64,000 bases of DNA from Temnopleurus reevesii (GCA_036244855.1 BQKZ01000660.1:1-64000); one strand, 5' to 3'. Counted from the stretch's first letter, positions 27,283 through 42,200 are shown. Notes: generated by a model from the letters alone, not told the origin. Numbers and translations are program-made.

Positions 27283-30200
27283 GTGGTGGTGATGAGAATT
27301 ATATTGATGATGATGATGATGACAAGGATGATGTTGGTGGTGGTGGTGGCCAGGATGAAACTTTGTAGGGTGAAGATGATCATAACATTAATGATGATGA
27401 CAATTCTTTGTTTCTTCCACCAGACGAGTCCTACTCTGAGAACCACATCAGTTGCCTGACAAACCAAGGAGAGCTTGGTATCTACAGCATTCCCCATCTT
27501 AAGAGACAAGATGTATACCAGGCTCTCAGGAAGGAGAACGTTACCGGTATCGCATCGCTACTCTTCACCCCCAGGGGCGAGGGAATGTACCTCCTTTCAC
27601 CATCAGAGTTTGAGAGGTAAGTATGCATTTTCAGCCTAATCTGAATCAAACCTTGGTAATTCTATTGTGATCTGCTAATTGCAATTCATTTTGATAGAAA
27701 ACCTTTCAAAGTGTTCAACTTAATCGTAAACTGGAAGATTTCTTATTTGAGCATCAAATCTGTCAGTGCTCTTTTCAACCTAAGATGGCTAGACAAATCT
27801 TCTCATGAGAGCGAATTACAGACTTTAAAAAAATAGAATGGACATTTATAAAGTTTGATTTCTCTTTATTTGATAAGGATCACAAAAATACAAATTTATA
27901 CTTATTAGTTCTCCATATTGCAACTGCTAACATATTTATTGCGTGATTTGAATATGTTGGCACAGACACATTCATGTTGATTCATATCTGAAAGGGGCAT
28001 TGAATTTAACAAGCCACTTGTATGTCATCTGCAAAACAATAGAATGAACTTAGCAGGAATTGTTGATATTCTCTGAACATCACATGTTAGAGCGAGATAA
28101 AGCCTTCAAAGGGTAACAACCAAAATTTTTGTGATGCACTTTCTATCAGATTCACAATGTCAGCCAGCACAGTCACAAAGCCCCTCTGCATGCTGGAGCT
28201 AGCGGAGGGCATGCGCCCCGTGCCTTCCGAACCTGAGGTGGAAGTGGAGCCTGAGCCAGCCGCGGAGGACGGGGAGAAGATGGATGAAGGAGCCAGAAAT
28301 GTGAATAAAGCCGATGAATGTTGAAAAGCGAAATTCAATTTTGTATTTTACTTCTTTACAGGTTTACGATGTCAGCCAGCACAGTCACAGAGCCCCTATG
28401 CATGCTGGAGCTAGCGGAGGGCATGCGCCCCGTGCCTCCCGAACCTGAGGTGGAGGTGGAGCCAGAGCCAGCCGCCGAGGCTGTGGAGGATGGGGAGAAG
28501 GTTGATGAAGGAGCAGGTGGAGACGCCACAGTGGCAGCAGGTGATGGAGCTGAGGTTGCCCAGGAGGCTAAGCCGGAGGTGGAGGAACAGAAGCCTGCCG
28601 AGGAGGAGACAAAGCGTGAGTAGCAACAAAAAATAGAGATTCATGGATTGCAGAGAAGTCAATTTTATAAATTTTCGCCACGGACAAAAAAAGAGAAAGA
28701 TTATGAATTGCATATGACGCTATACAAATCAATATCACATTTTGTCATGGCGAGAATAGATTATTCAGATTTGTTTTCAGCTGAAATGTTCATTTGACAT
28801 AAAAATATTTATAAGTTATCGTTTGAGAAGCACTTGGTGTTCATTTTGATAGACAAATATGTAAAAATAGATGTGAAATATGTATAGAAGTCATCTGTCA
28901 TCATCATAATTGATCAAAGTTGACAAAGTTTATAAAGAATTATATTTGAGATCATCCTTGCATCAACAAAAATTCTTAAAGATCATTATTATCTTAATCA
29001 GTTGCATATTATTATAGCTATTAGCACTTATGTCATTATGCAAAAGGTTGTAATTGATTGGAATTTTGTAAAATTTTATCAAAAGTAGTTCATTGGCACA
29101 AAGCTGATATATTGTTTGGAATTAAATACAACTTTCTAGCAACTTCCCATTCTGGATGCTTTCATCTTCTCCAAGAATCATCAAAAAGCTTCCCCCAAAA
29201 TACTTTATTTCTTTTATTTTCCAAAAAATATCTTCAAGGGAATATTCATTTAGCTGACAGAAGTTCTGTCCTTCAATTTTTCTTTCCCTGAAGCTTTTCC
29301 ATAAAAGCTTTTCAAATCAAATTACATTCTGTGCTTTATCTATACGAATACAAGTATTGTTCAAATATCCTCTGAATGTTTATTACAACACCAATATGTC
29401 ATATTCATAATCTCAAGCAATAGGGAATTCTCATGAAGAATTGATAAGCGCTATATAAAAGCCATTCATTATTATAGGAAACTTTAGAATATTGCCTATG
29501 TATTTGTAGCTTTTAAACATATATGAATTAATTTTTAGAAGCATATATTCATGTTCAATTTGATCAACTGTAATCTGTCATTGAACTGTACATTGTAGCT
29601 TTAGACGCTGTAAGCTAAGGGACAAAGGACTGGGACAAAATAAACAACTTCATTCAAGCTTTCATAATAGCTTCATGATCACATAAGAAAGTCGCAGGTG
29701 CGACTCTTGTTCAACATTTTTCCACAAAATGAAAAGGATTGAAATTTCTTTTGCGCCCACGTAGCTATTGTTAATGCTTAAATGGACTCGGTTGTTTATT
29801 TTGTCCCAGATCTTTGTCCCTTCTGCTCGTAGTGAGAGCTGTATACAAGTGGGTAGCTAGTGCATAGAGGTTTGCAAGGAGCAACTCATGCTAGACCACA
29901 AAATATTATAATCTTTCATGCATATTCATGCAGTCAAACCATTGTGTTTAGATCAGTGGGTCCATTATGAATTCTCTTGTATACTAATCCATCTTGAGCA
30001 GGTTGCATGAAACAATCATCACTGAAACTGTTTTGAAAAATGTGTGAAATATTCATAAGGGCAGGAATTTACAAAAATGGTTTATTTTTTTGTCTATGAT
30101 GTAAGCCTGGTTGAAACCCTGGTGTGGAAAATTTACTTATGAAAGCACTTGATTTAAACCAACTTTTGGTTTAAAACTTGTAGCAAAATAATCCACCAAT

Positions 30201-33200
30201 GTGAATTCGGGCCTATTTATTTCACCTGGATGTTTGGTAGCCTAATCTTGTGATTGTTTCATGCAACATGTCCGTATTATCTTAGGTTCCTACTGCCAAT
30301 TAGATCAAACAGAACCAGGGTGCAAACACAGCCATATTCTGATACTTTCATTCATTGATCCCATCGAGTTTTGAACATGCCTTTCGAACATATGCAGACC
30401 TGGTCACAACTTATTCAGACATTTTCGGCAATTTAGCTGACCTGTGGCCATCTTTCATTCAAGTTACTGCAATTGACAATCACTCATTTTCAGTCAGAGC
30501 AAATTTTTATCATCCAATCAAAATGAAACATTTCATTGGAAAATCAGCTCTACCCTATTTGTTGGCAACAAAATGTTGATAAAGCAGTTGACAGTGTTTC
30601 ACAAAGTTTCACCAAGACTTTAAGAACGATTTTAAAAACGACTGGTATCAGTTCACTAATAAGCATAATATTATGGATCATTGAGCGCAGGAACGGGTAC
30701 CAGTAGTCCTTCTTAAAGTTGTTCCTAAAGTCGTTCTTGTCTTGGTGAAGCACAGCCCAGGACTAATGATCGGCAGTGGGAACCCAATTTTAGACACTAT
30801 CCATCTAGTAGATGACAGAATCATTTAGCTTCTATACAACTCCTCATCACCCCCATACACCCCCTCCCTGATCCCAAGCAGAGCTCTCAGAAGATGCCCC
30901 AGCAGCCCCCCTCCAGAATGGCCCCAGTGAAGAGGAAGAGGAGGAGGAGCTCCTAGCCCCTGCGGTGGAGGACCCCAAAGCGGGAGGGGATGCGGAGACG
31001 GCAGCGGCCATCGAGAAGGAGGTTGAGAATCAAACTGCTGACGGTGAGTGGTCCCCCTGTCCTACCATCCACCATTAAACCTGCCAGTCTAGATCTGTGT
31101 TCCTTAACATTTTCAGACGGTCAAACTCTTTGAATATTTATTCATTTAGAAAGTAAAATATTGAAACTGCTGAATCAATGGTGTTCTATTGGGAGAACCA
31201 TGAGAAAAAAATACCTTGGCCTTTTTTAAGGTATTCACTTGCAAGGTAAAAACTGATTTGCATAATACATTCATATTCTATAAAGATGGCAGCTCTGCAT
31301 TTTGATCTATCACACATAATGAGGGGTACTATAATCTGCGGATGTCTGTAATTTGAAATATGCAAGGTTCCCACTTAACCTGGAAAACCTGGAGTTTCTT
31401 TCTCCCAGTCCAGGAAAAATCTGGGAATTCAAAAGAAAACTCCCTCAAATCAGGTGAAAATCAGGAAATTTGAAATTAAAAGATTTAGAACCACTAAGCA
31501 AAACTATAAATATGAAGGAATACAGATTTAAGTTAGCAGGTGTATCCCATACAGTGTACATGCTCTGTATATAAGAACTGCATTAGGTTTCATAGGGCTA
31601 GCTTTATTCCAGTATGCCTAGTTTAGATTAGTGATTAAATACAGTAATTATATAGAAAACAGAAGTAGTCAGTTTGGTACAGTACATTGCAGTCTGGGAT
31701 ATGTTTATCGCTTGTCCTTTACTTTCTTGAAGAAAGAACATTTTCACAAAGCATTGACTATTTTGCAAGGGAAGAAAAGCATAGATCCAACTTTTATTGC
31801 TAATGGTATTTAAAATAACAGCAAGAAAACAAACAAAGCCATGAACAAAGGAATGATGAAATATAACATTAGTGAAGAAATTATTTGCACATGAAAATAA
31901 ACTCCGTATATGACTTCATAGTTTTAATGAGAGAAGAAGCCACAGACATTACCAATGAATTAGGTGAACCTTAGAATAATGAAATATCAAATAAGCTATG
32001 AAGTAACCATTTGAATATATAAATGTTTGACTTAAAGATTGTTTCAATGAGAATTTTAGCCTCAATGTATGTATGATTTATACCTGGTGTTATCTAGTCA
32101 CCGCCAGTACTTTTCTTTGCACCCAAAACATGCCTTAGAAAGAGAAAGAAAAAGAAACTCTGCTGCAAAATTCACTCCTGTTTGTATTTATGATATCAAT
32201 GCACTGCTGCATTCGTTGCCGCACCTGTTTCTTTATAAATGTGAAAATGCATCTTGTGTGCAATTTTCCCTGTGACTTTTCAGTTCTGATCCAATAGCCT
32301 GAACCTAATTTGCCTGCATTTTCATAAATGTTTGATTTTTAGAGAGCGCCTGAACGAATTATTAAAAAATGATATCCAATAGACAAAACTTTACTATAGG
32401 ATATTGTGATAACCATCAGTTTAGGGTAGTCTTGTTTTGCAAATCTAAATATATCCCGAAATAATCACCCTTTTTAAAGAAATTTAAAGATATGTTGGAA
32501 GTTACAAAACCAATATTGGTGGCATGATAGATCTAAAATTGAATGAGCTGTAATTTTCAGTGGGTTTTTTTTTTTGCCAATTTTGTGACTTCGAAATCTT
32601 AAAAATTTGCACTCTCAACAATGTCCATAGACTTGTGGACCATAATCTTTCAAAACATGAAAATAACAACTTGCTAGTGTGTGAAAAGGTCTGAAATTCA
32701 GTGCATTCGCTAAAATTTATGCATGTTAGAATATTGGTTTTTACAGTAAATGATATTGGTTAAAAGCAACTTTGATGAATATTGTAAAATTTAAGTTTGG
32801 TTTGCTATGAACAATTATATCTAAATTGATACTAATTTAATTAAAGCCATAGTTAGATTCTGTGACCCGTATTTGAGTAGGGAAATTTAAAACAATGCAA
32901 TTTTTCACTTAAATTAGACATATTGCAAAGTGTGGCTTCAAAATTCTTAAATTTTAGTTGCTGAGTGAAGCACAAACTTACTCTATCTTTTCTTGTTTTC
33001 TTCCCTTTTCTTTGCTGCTATTCTATAAAACAATTTTACCCATGCTTTGGGATTTTTTTTTGCAACTGCTCTGCGCTGAATTTTGATGTAGATTATTATT
33101 TTTATCATTGCATTTTTACTTGCAAACACTTTGCTTTTTTATAGCTGAATATTGGCCTTGACATCTGCATTTGGGTTGTAATAAGATGTATTAAATCATC

Positions 33201-36200
33201 TTGACCATTTATTTGTCACACAACAACAAACATGGAATTATACAACCAAACATATATTTATTTATTTATTCATGCTAATAAATCACATTGTTTAGTTTGA
33301 TTAACACATCTTTATATCATTTTATTCCATTTATTTTTATCTTGCATTTCATCCACATGGTATTACACACTCCATCAACTAACCATATCATTTCACATTC
33401 ATTACCATTTATATGCTATTTAATGAACTGCAAACATTGTTATAGTACTTGCTTACATACATATATATTAATAACAACATAATGGTGTATTTAAATCTAC
33501 ATTATTGATATGTTATATTAATTTATAAATTCATGTATTATTTGAGATTTGCCTATTGACTATAATTTCTCAAATCATTTAATTATTTTATGCGTCATTA
33601 CTAAATACTTTAATTCAATAACTGCATCATTATTATCTGCCTTTTGCCTTCTTTTATCCACCCCTCCCTGCATGGTTATTGTACCTCATTTGTTGTTTCT
33701 TTTGTTTACTTTCACTCATTTCTCTTCTGTTTTGCCATTTTATTTTTTCCCTTAAATTAAATACATCATTTGGACTATTTTCTAATGATGATTCTATATT
33801 ACATGAAAATGGTATGTTTGTAATTTTCCCATTTCACCTGGTTTGATATAAAAAATGGGTGTTATCTTCTTTGGCTATGTAAACAATATACCCAAATTCA
33901 CTTCAAATTTGTCTGAAATAATATGAAAAACCTTTTAAAAAATTGCTATTTCCAACACTTAAAATACTTATCGCAATTCATACTTTTCAATCTTTGATCT
34001 GTTATTACATATGTACAATATCTTATCTGTGTGCTGTTTGTGCATGAGAACTACATACCTATTGCTGTCTGTATTCATCTTTCTCTAATCATACTACTCT
34101 GTATCTTGGGCATCCATGTGCATTTCTTTGCATGTTTTGTATTCATTTGTCTTTTATGCATGATATCCCACTCTTGCACAATTCCATCTTGTCCCTAAGC
34201 CAAACTAAACACCCAAACAATATATTTTTTTCTGCCCATGGCAATAATTGCCTACCACTGTACTTATAAAATGCTAAACTTGCCCCCCCCCCCTGTCCTC
34301 TCCGCCTAATCTTAAACCCTTCCTTGGTCCCCCTCTTGCTGTTACTACTACTCTACTATTAATCACTCCCCACTTTCCTAACATATCACTCTTGTTGTAT
34401 TTGAAATGCTACCCCTGCCTGACAATCTACCCCTCCTTATTCCCCCTTCTCTCTAATCCCCTCTCTGCTCCTTTGCTACGCTATTCCCTATACCTGTTCA
34501 TTAATCCAATGTTTCTATAATCACTAATGTTTATGCCTGATACACTGCACTTGCATCACACTAATCTCTCCCCTTCCCCAATTCCTTGTCTGCTCCATTG
34601 CTCTGCTGTTGCCTGTACCTTATCATGAATCTAATATTCTTCTAACCACTTCCCCACCATACCATCCTAATTGATCACTGTTGGCTATTTTAATTGCTGC
34701 CCTTGCTGCACACTAATCTTGCACCCCACCTTAATCATGCACCCTCCCTAATCCTAATCCCCTCCCCCTGTACGATAGCCTGTACCCCAACCATTAACCC
34801 AACCCAGAACTAGTAAATGAAGTGGATGAATTGCTTGCCAAGACAGGAATCAACATCAGCATAGAGGGCGAGACGGACGATAATCCGGACATCACCATCG
34901 ATGAGGTCAAGGAATACGAGTGAGTACAAATTAGTTATTCTCAAATTTTCACTATCTGGAGCCCGTTGCATAAAACGTTGTGCCATAGAAAACTCTGGCT
35001 AAAGACAACAACTCTAGCGAAGAGCAATTTTGCCATACTTAAAAACTTTTGCACATGGAAAAGGTTTTCTATGGCAAAATTTTTTGCAATAGGCCGCAGG
35101 TGAATCTTTCACCAAGACTTTCTTGAGGTTAAAATGATTAGCATATGCATAACACCCAAGAATATGCTCCAGTCTTTCTTCAAGTCATTCTTAATTTTGA
35201 GATTCACTTGATGAAGCACCACACAGGAACCAAAACTTAAAGTAATCATGTCACAGGATGAAGGGCACATCCCGCTCTCTGCCATTTGCGTTCCAGAAAT
35301 TGGCAAATGACATACATGTAGTGGTCAATTGAATTAGTTCCACCCTTGTGTGCTGTACAAGACATGATTGCTAATTTTGTTTCTTAAAATCGCCATCCAA
35401 AGCAGTTAGGCAAAGGTACCATGAGAATCTGTAGATTGTTCATTGCTTAGATATTCATACCTTTTTATATGACTACAATATAGCCAATTTGACTATTATT
35501 GCAGTTTGTAATATTTCCTTTTGAATTTGAATATGAAAAATCTTAAAATTTGAACTTTTTAAAGTGACTTTTGTAGATTTTACCTCTGGAATTGGTCACT
35601 GAATATCATCTGTAGTAGATATGAATTCCTCCCTCTGTTTTATTTTGTCTCATATTTTAAGTTATTATTGTATTAAATTTTTGCTATCTTAATAATTGCA
35701 CAATTGGTTGTAAATTCATTTTCTTAATAAGTATTTTGGATTAATGGAAAAGTGATAAAATGATAGAACAGGAAGAGAATATTGATTGGATTTTAGGTTT
35801 AAGTTTGAAAGATATTGCTACAGAACTACATGAGAGTTTGAAATTAGGAGTTTTGTTATTCCTTCATTGGTTGCAATGGTGCAAAATGTTGCTTATGCTG
35901 ATGGTATATATTTTTTTTCTTTGTAATGCAATGATCAAATACAAGTGTGATTGGGTTTATTAGAATAACAATAAAAACAAAGAAAATCTGACAACATGGG
36001 AAACAAGAAATATGCAGCCCCAACTGTGGACTTTGCTCATAGTTTCAACATTAAGGCTCCGATGGGGGTAAAACCATGACTTTTCAGTATACCAACTTTT
36101 ACACACATATTTAGGTATGAAGATAACAAAATAAGTCATATAAAGTACATATATTCTTAAAGAGGAAAGAACAAGGAACGCATTGAAGCATCACACGTTA

Positions 36201-39200
36201 TCATTGCGTAATTATAATATGCCAGTTAGGCTAATTAGCATAATTTGCGTAAAGCAAAAAAAATAAAAATCAGCACTTTTTATGCATCTACTTACTAGAG
36301 ATTGCACTTATAGACCTAAAACTGGTTAATGAGTTCAAATTTGACCTTCTTGCAGACAACTATGGGAGTATAAGGGCTATGACCTGTATTTTATAAAAAA
36401 TATCCCATTTTTTACGAAAAATGTGATAATTTTGCTATTTTTAGCACATTTTTTAACATACAATTAATTCTGAAGGGTTTATCCGAAAAAGCTTCCATAG
36501 GATTTTGTATAATGATAAAATACACACTTTGTCCAAGTTTGATGACATTCCAATGAGTAAAACTCTAGTTATAAGGATTTTTAGGTTAAAAAAAAAAAAA
36601 ATCAATTTTTTTGCAATTGTGCGTTGAATTTAAAAAATACATGTAGAAGTTCAAGTCCCATTTTACCCTTTATTTTTTCACTGTTTGGGGAAAAATTAGT
36701 AGTGTTATTGGGAAAAAACATTTGTTCATGAAAACTAAATATGTAAGCTATAATGTAAGACCAAAAACAGAAAATTTATGTTTTAATTTTTTTTTACCCC
36801 CATCGGAGCCTTAATAAAGTAAATTTTCTGTAATCTATTCAAAATTGCCGCAATAAAAGGTTTCATGTTATATGATTTTTATACACCTGCCCCAATAGGT
36901 TATGTTGGCATTATTATTTTTCATCTTCTCATCGCTAATGTATTCATTAATTGTGATATTTTTTTATAGAAGTTTCTATGATATCAAATCAAGTCCAATA
37001 ATACCATCATCCTAGTGCATTTTTTTTTGTTAGTTTGAAATGAAATCCTTCAATTTATTTCAGTCATAGGCAACCAGCTCATTATTTGTAGTAATCCATT
37101 CATTCCATTTCCGTTCTTGACTTATTTTTAATTTTATTTTAATTTTGTTTTCTAGTGCGTAACATGTAACTGTGGTAAGTTTTATTTGATTTCTTTTGCT
37201 CTTTCATTCTTTCCTCACTTTGTAGCCCTTTCACACATAACCTAACCCACTTTTTCATTTTCATCTCATTTTTTCTCCTAACAGAAGCAAGGGAAAAGAG
37301 GAGATTGTTAACGGGACTGGTGAGAAAACTAACATTATATCCTCTTCTCTAACCCCCCTCCCTCTCTGTTCTCTCCATTAATTCATTTTAACATCACATT
37401 CACGTACACATTATGGCGCTTTCTATTTCAGTCAATTGTGATGAAGGGCATGTCGGCCGGAACTAGTACATCATAGTTTTGTGTGTCTTCTCATTATTAT
37501 GTCAGCAAGTTGCGCACATAACAATGAGCAGACGTACAAAACTAGGATATACTAATATACTTCCGGTCGACGTGCCCTTCGTCACAGTTGGCTGAAATTG
37601 AAAACATCATATTGTCAATAGTAGTATTCTGAAAACCCTGTTTTTATTATGAAATTATACTTAATAAGAAATTTATGTTTGAAGATGTTTTATCTGTTAT
37701 AAAAATCATAAAAGCATAGGTACATGTACCAAGTACATGTATTACAATCGTTTTTGATAATATGAACTGTACGAAATGGACAAAATTATTACTTTTGTTA
37801 CATAGTTTTCAGAATACAAAACAAAACCCACAAAAACATAAATATGTGTTTGTAGACATACATCATAATACCACATACTATGCACATATTTTATAATCAT
37901 TCACTTATCCTATATTATTTTCATATATTCCTACACATCCAAGCTATACAAATCACTTTAAAATTAATAATTGAATAACCATCATCATCATTATATTTTA
38001 CTTATCATATTCACATTAATAAATGGTATTTTGGAATCAATTGCAGAAAAAATTGAGATTTCATTCCAAAATTGATTATCAAAACCTGATTGTGCTCAGC
38101 TTAACTGATTGGTTAAAACATTCTTGCAACATCATGTCCTGTATGTCACTGGACCATTGGAAATACTAAATAAATATATAATATATATTATGTATATCAT
38201 TCCATTTATAAGAAAAGGCCACATTTTCAATCAATTGCAACACCAAAATTAATCACAGCGCAAATGCAAAATTACAAGAAAGTTGACATAAAAATACATG
38301 TAAATTATAAAACTTTATATATATTTACATTAAAGAATGCATCACATAATTTTACTGAAGCCTATTTAAAATTCTTTATATTTGTACCAAACAATCAGTG
38401 TTTGTGCTTATTGGAGTAAAACACACATTTTTGCTATTGATCAAACAAATTTGAATCACTGATGACAAGGTACCAATTCGAGATAATTCAATTTGCCTCC
38501 TTTACTTCTCTTCTTATATAATGTGAGTTTGTACAAGTTGTCCACGAACTTACTCATGCTACACTAGACCAAGGCGAGTTTGTACAAGTTGTCTTCTCGT
38601 CCGAGACGAGGGGCGTCAAGTTTAACAACTCGCCTTCGCCCTGCAAGTATAAGTGACCATAGGACTGTGATCATAGTGTTGCTAAAACCTTTCTGCTCGA
38701 AGTTTTAACCCTATGATTGTTAATGGTATATAAAGACATTTCCAGATCCTGGCTGTACTGCTTGTTAACAGCTTTCAATATTATAAACTCTTCAATAAAA
38801 TAAAATGAGAATGGTCCATAAAAAAGAGGCTCACCATATTTGTCACCTCTTTTGAGGAAAGTGGGGGCAATGTTTGCATATGTTATAGTAGGTGGCAGGT
38901 AGAGACATGGGCATTTGCGAAAGGAAAGATGAATGCTTGGTTGCCAACCATTCCGGAATATGCATAAGGTGCATTTTCATATGAAGTCAATGCTTTCATG
39001 ACAAGTGAATGGTCGAGAGTATGGATATTGTTATGTTTGCTCTCACTCTTGTTTAGCCGTTGCATTATCAATTTAAACCTCATATATATTCTGTAATGGT
39101 TGGCATCTCTGTAATTGTATTCAAATTCTCACAGTTGTAAAAGCTTATAGCAAGGCAATTAGGGTTGAAATTCCAGATGTCTTATCCCAAGCATGATATG

Positions 39201-42200
39201 TGCATTTTGAATTGTGACTGCAGTCCATTCTGCATGTATCAAGTTTATGTGCACACACTTTTTTAGTTATGCCTCCGCCAACGTAAGTTGGTGCTGGAGG
39301 CATTTTTGTTATTGCATCTTGTGTTGATTTGTTTTTAGTTGTATTCCTTTTGTATGAACTATGTTGCACTAGGAATGTTGTAAAAAAATTAACATGCAGT
39401 GCTTACAGTTTACTGTTATGATGCTGTACCAATTATTTTCATAACCACCAACATACTAGTCTGTACATAATATGAAAATTGTTCATGTAGCATTTCTATG
39501 GTGTTTGTGGACATAGCCTGAATTTTTTAAAACTTGATTAATATATATTTCTTATTCTTCTAGTTGAGACTTTTAAACAGGCCTGTGGCAATGATTCTGG
39601 ATAGTAATTAAACTTTCATAGTTTAATTGAATATAATAATTTGAATATTAATTGAATTGAATTGAATTAGGGATACTAATTCTGACGAATACTTTTTTAG
39701 GATTTATTCTCATAAATATTTCATGTGAAATAAATTTTATTGGAGGTAATTTCATGTATTGATTTTGTTTTTTATGATTGTCATAGGTTTATAATCCTAT
39801 GCTGGAATCGACAAGATGTTGAAGAATGAATACAAACATGCTTTTTATTTTGATCAAGAAAGAAAGGGTTAAAGGCCTTGCGTGTAAGGGACTGTCAACA
39901 AAAATTTATTGCAGTATTATAATGGCCAGCAAATCTTCATGTAGGCTATTACCCAAGGCCTTGTCTATCACGATTTGATTTCATGACAAGTCAAATTTTC
40001 CACAGCCTTGAAAATAGTTGCTCTCAAAGGTTTTTCTTTAATTAAATGGGTGTAGATGAAAAACAAATCATTTGCACGCCAAAAGTTGTAATTTCTTTTG
40101 ATTTCTGATGCTATGCTGTCCCTTCTTTTTGTGCTTACATTTGTGTGTTGCATTTATTAGCTGAACCAGCCGATGAAGTTATTGCCAGTAAAACGTCTCC
40201 TCCCGCCGCTGTTGAAAGTGGAGAACCAGAGGTCAGAAAAGTGTGTTGCTTCTTGCATCCATTCCCTCCTCTGTTGATATGATCCCATCTGGTCTCAGTA
40301 TTTTTACCCCNAGCACCAAGTTTCAACTTCATACCACTATTCGTTCCAAAGATATGTGGGTATATACTTGGAATATAAAGTGCATTCACCCCTGTATGGC
40401 GGCCATTTTGAATTTATGCAAATTTCGCATTGATCCACAACTCCGATTTTGGTAAACTTTTGATATGTTTTTAGGGGGGCCATTTGCAATCAAATACATT
40501 TGGTTTGGAAACTTTTGCAATTTGTTTTGGGTCAAATCATATTTTGACTGGCCTATTATGTGCTTTCATTTGTGTGTTGCGTTTATAAGCTCAACAAGCC
40601 GATGAAGTTATTGCCAGTAAAACGTCTGCTCTCGCCGCTGTTGAAAGTGGAGAACCAGAGGTTAGAAAAGTGTGTTGCTTCTTGCATCCATTCCCTCCTC
40701 TGTTTCTATGATGCCATCTAGTCTCAGTATTTTTACCCCCCCCCCCCCCCCAAAATGAAGAGGATTTAAAAGTAAACTGTGGAGCCATCCCCCCCCCCCC
40801 CCCCCCCCCCCCCCACCTACCCAATCCGACTTTACCAGTAAATGTCTGTTCCCGTTGTTGCTGTTGGAATTGGAGAAACAGAGGTCAGAAAAGTGTGTTG
40901 CTCCCTTTTGTGGCCCACATCCAACTCCTCCACTGTTGCTATGCTACCATCTGGTCTGGGCATTTTAATCCCCCCCCCATCTACCCCCTCCATCTTTTCC
41001 AGTAAACGTCTGTTTCTGTGGATGCTGTTGAAAGTGGAGAAATAGAGGTCAGAAAAGTCTTTTGCTCCCTTTAGTGACTCGCATCCAATTCAACCCCTCC
41101 ACTGTTGCTATGCTACCATCTGGTCTGGGCATTTTAATCCCCCCCCCCATCTACCCCCTCCATCTTTTCCAGTCAACGTCTGTTCCTGTGGATGCTGTTG
41201 AAAGTGGAGAAATAGAGGTCGGAAAAGTGTGTTGCTCCCTCTTGTGGCCTGCATCCAATCTAACCACTCCACTGTTGCTATGCTACCATCTGGTCTCAGC
41301 ATTTTAACACCCCCCCCCCACCCACTTCAACTTCTCCAGTAAATGTCTGTTCCCATCGTTGCTCTTGAAAGTGGAGAAATAGAGGTCAGAAAAGTGTGTT
41401 GCTCCCTCTTGTGGCCTGCATCCAATCCAACCCCTCCTCTGTTGCAATGATCCCATCTGGTCTCAGTCTTTTATCCCCCCAACCTACCATCTCCAACTTT
41501 GCCAGTAAAATGTTGGTTCCCATTGTTGCTGTTGAAAGTGGAGAAACAGAAGAGATTGTTGCTACCTCTAGTGGCCTGCATCCGACTCCTCCTCTGTTAC
41601 TATGATACCTGTGGGGCCTTTGATATAGAGCAGAAACGATACATTGCAATGAATCGTATCTCTATGGTACATGTAGACTTGCGATATTTATCATAAGTTA
41701 AATCGCATCTTATATACAGGCCCCTGGTCTCAGTGTTTTTAACACCTGGCCCCAACCCCCTTCAACTTTTCCAGTAAAATGTCTGCTCCCGTTGTTGCTG
41801 TTGGAATTGGAGAAACAGAGGTCAGAAAAGTGTGTTGCTCCCTCTTGTGGCCCACATCCAACTCCTCCACTGTTGCTATGCTACCATCTGGTCTCAGCAT
41901 TTTAAAGCCCAAGTATAGTTGTGGTAAAGATTAAGAAATGTGAATTTGGGGTATATTCACCATGACATGTAATTTGTATACATATTTTAAAACCATAGCA
42001 TATTTTTCTACGAGCTAATTCTTTTGAAAATTTGAATTTGACCGTTAAATCGTATTTAGCGCCCTCTCTTGGTTATAACAATATTTTGCTTCTTATCGGG
42101 CATATACAAAGTTATTTCCAAGATTTGGTTAACGCATGATGAATAGGAATACACAAAGAATAAATTCTGACATTTTCATCCAATTCTGTGAATGAGAAGT

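Noticed and set aside
27120..27509. Poly-Asp, poly-Met and poly-Ile frames
   Set aside because: Produced by the GAT microsatellite in an intron.
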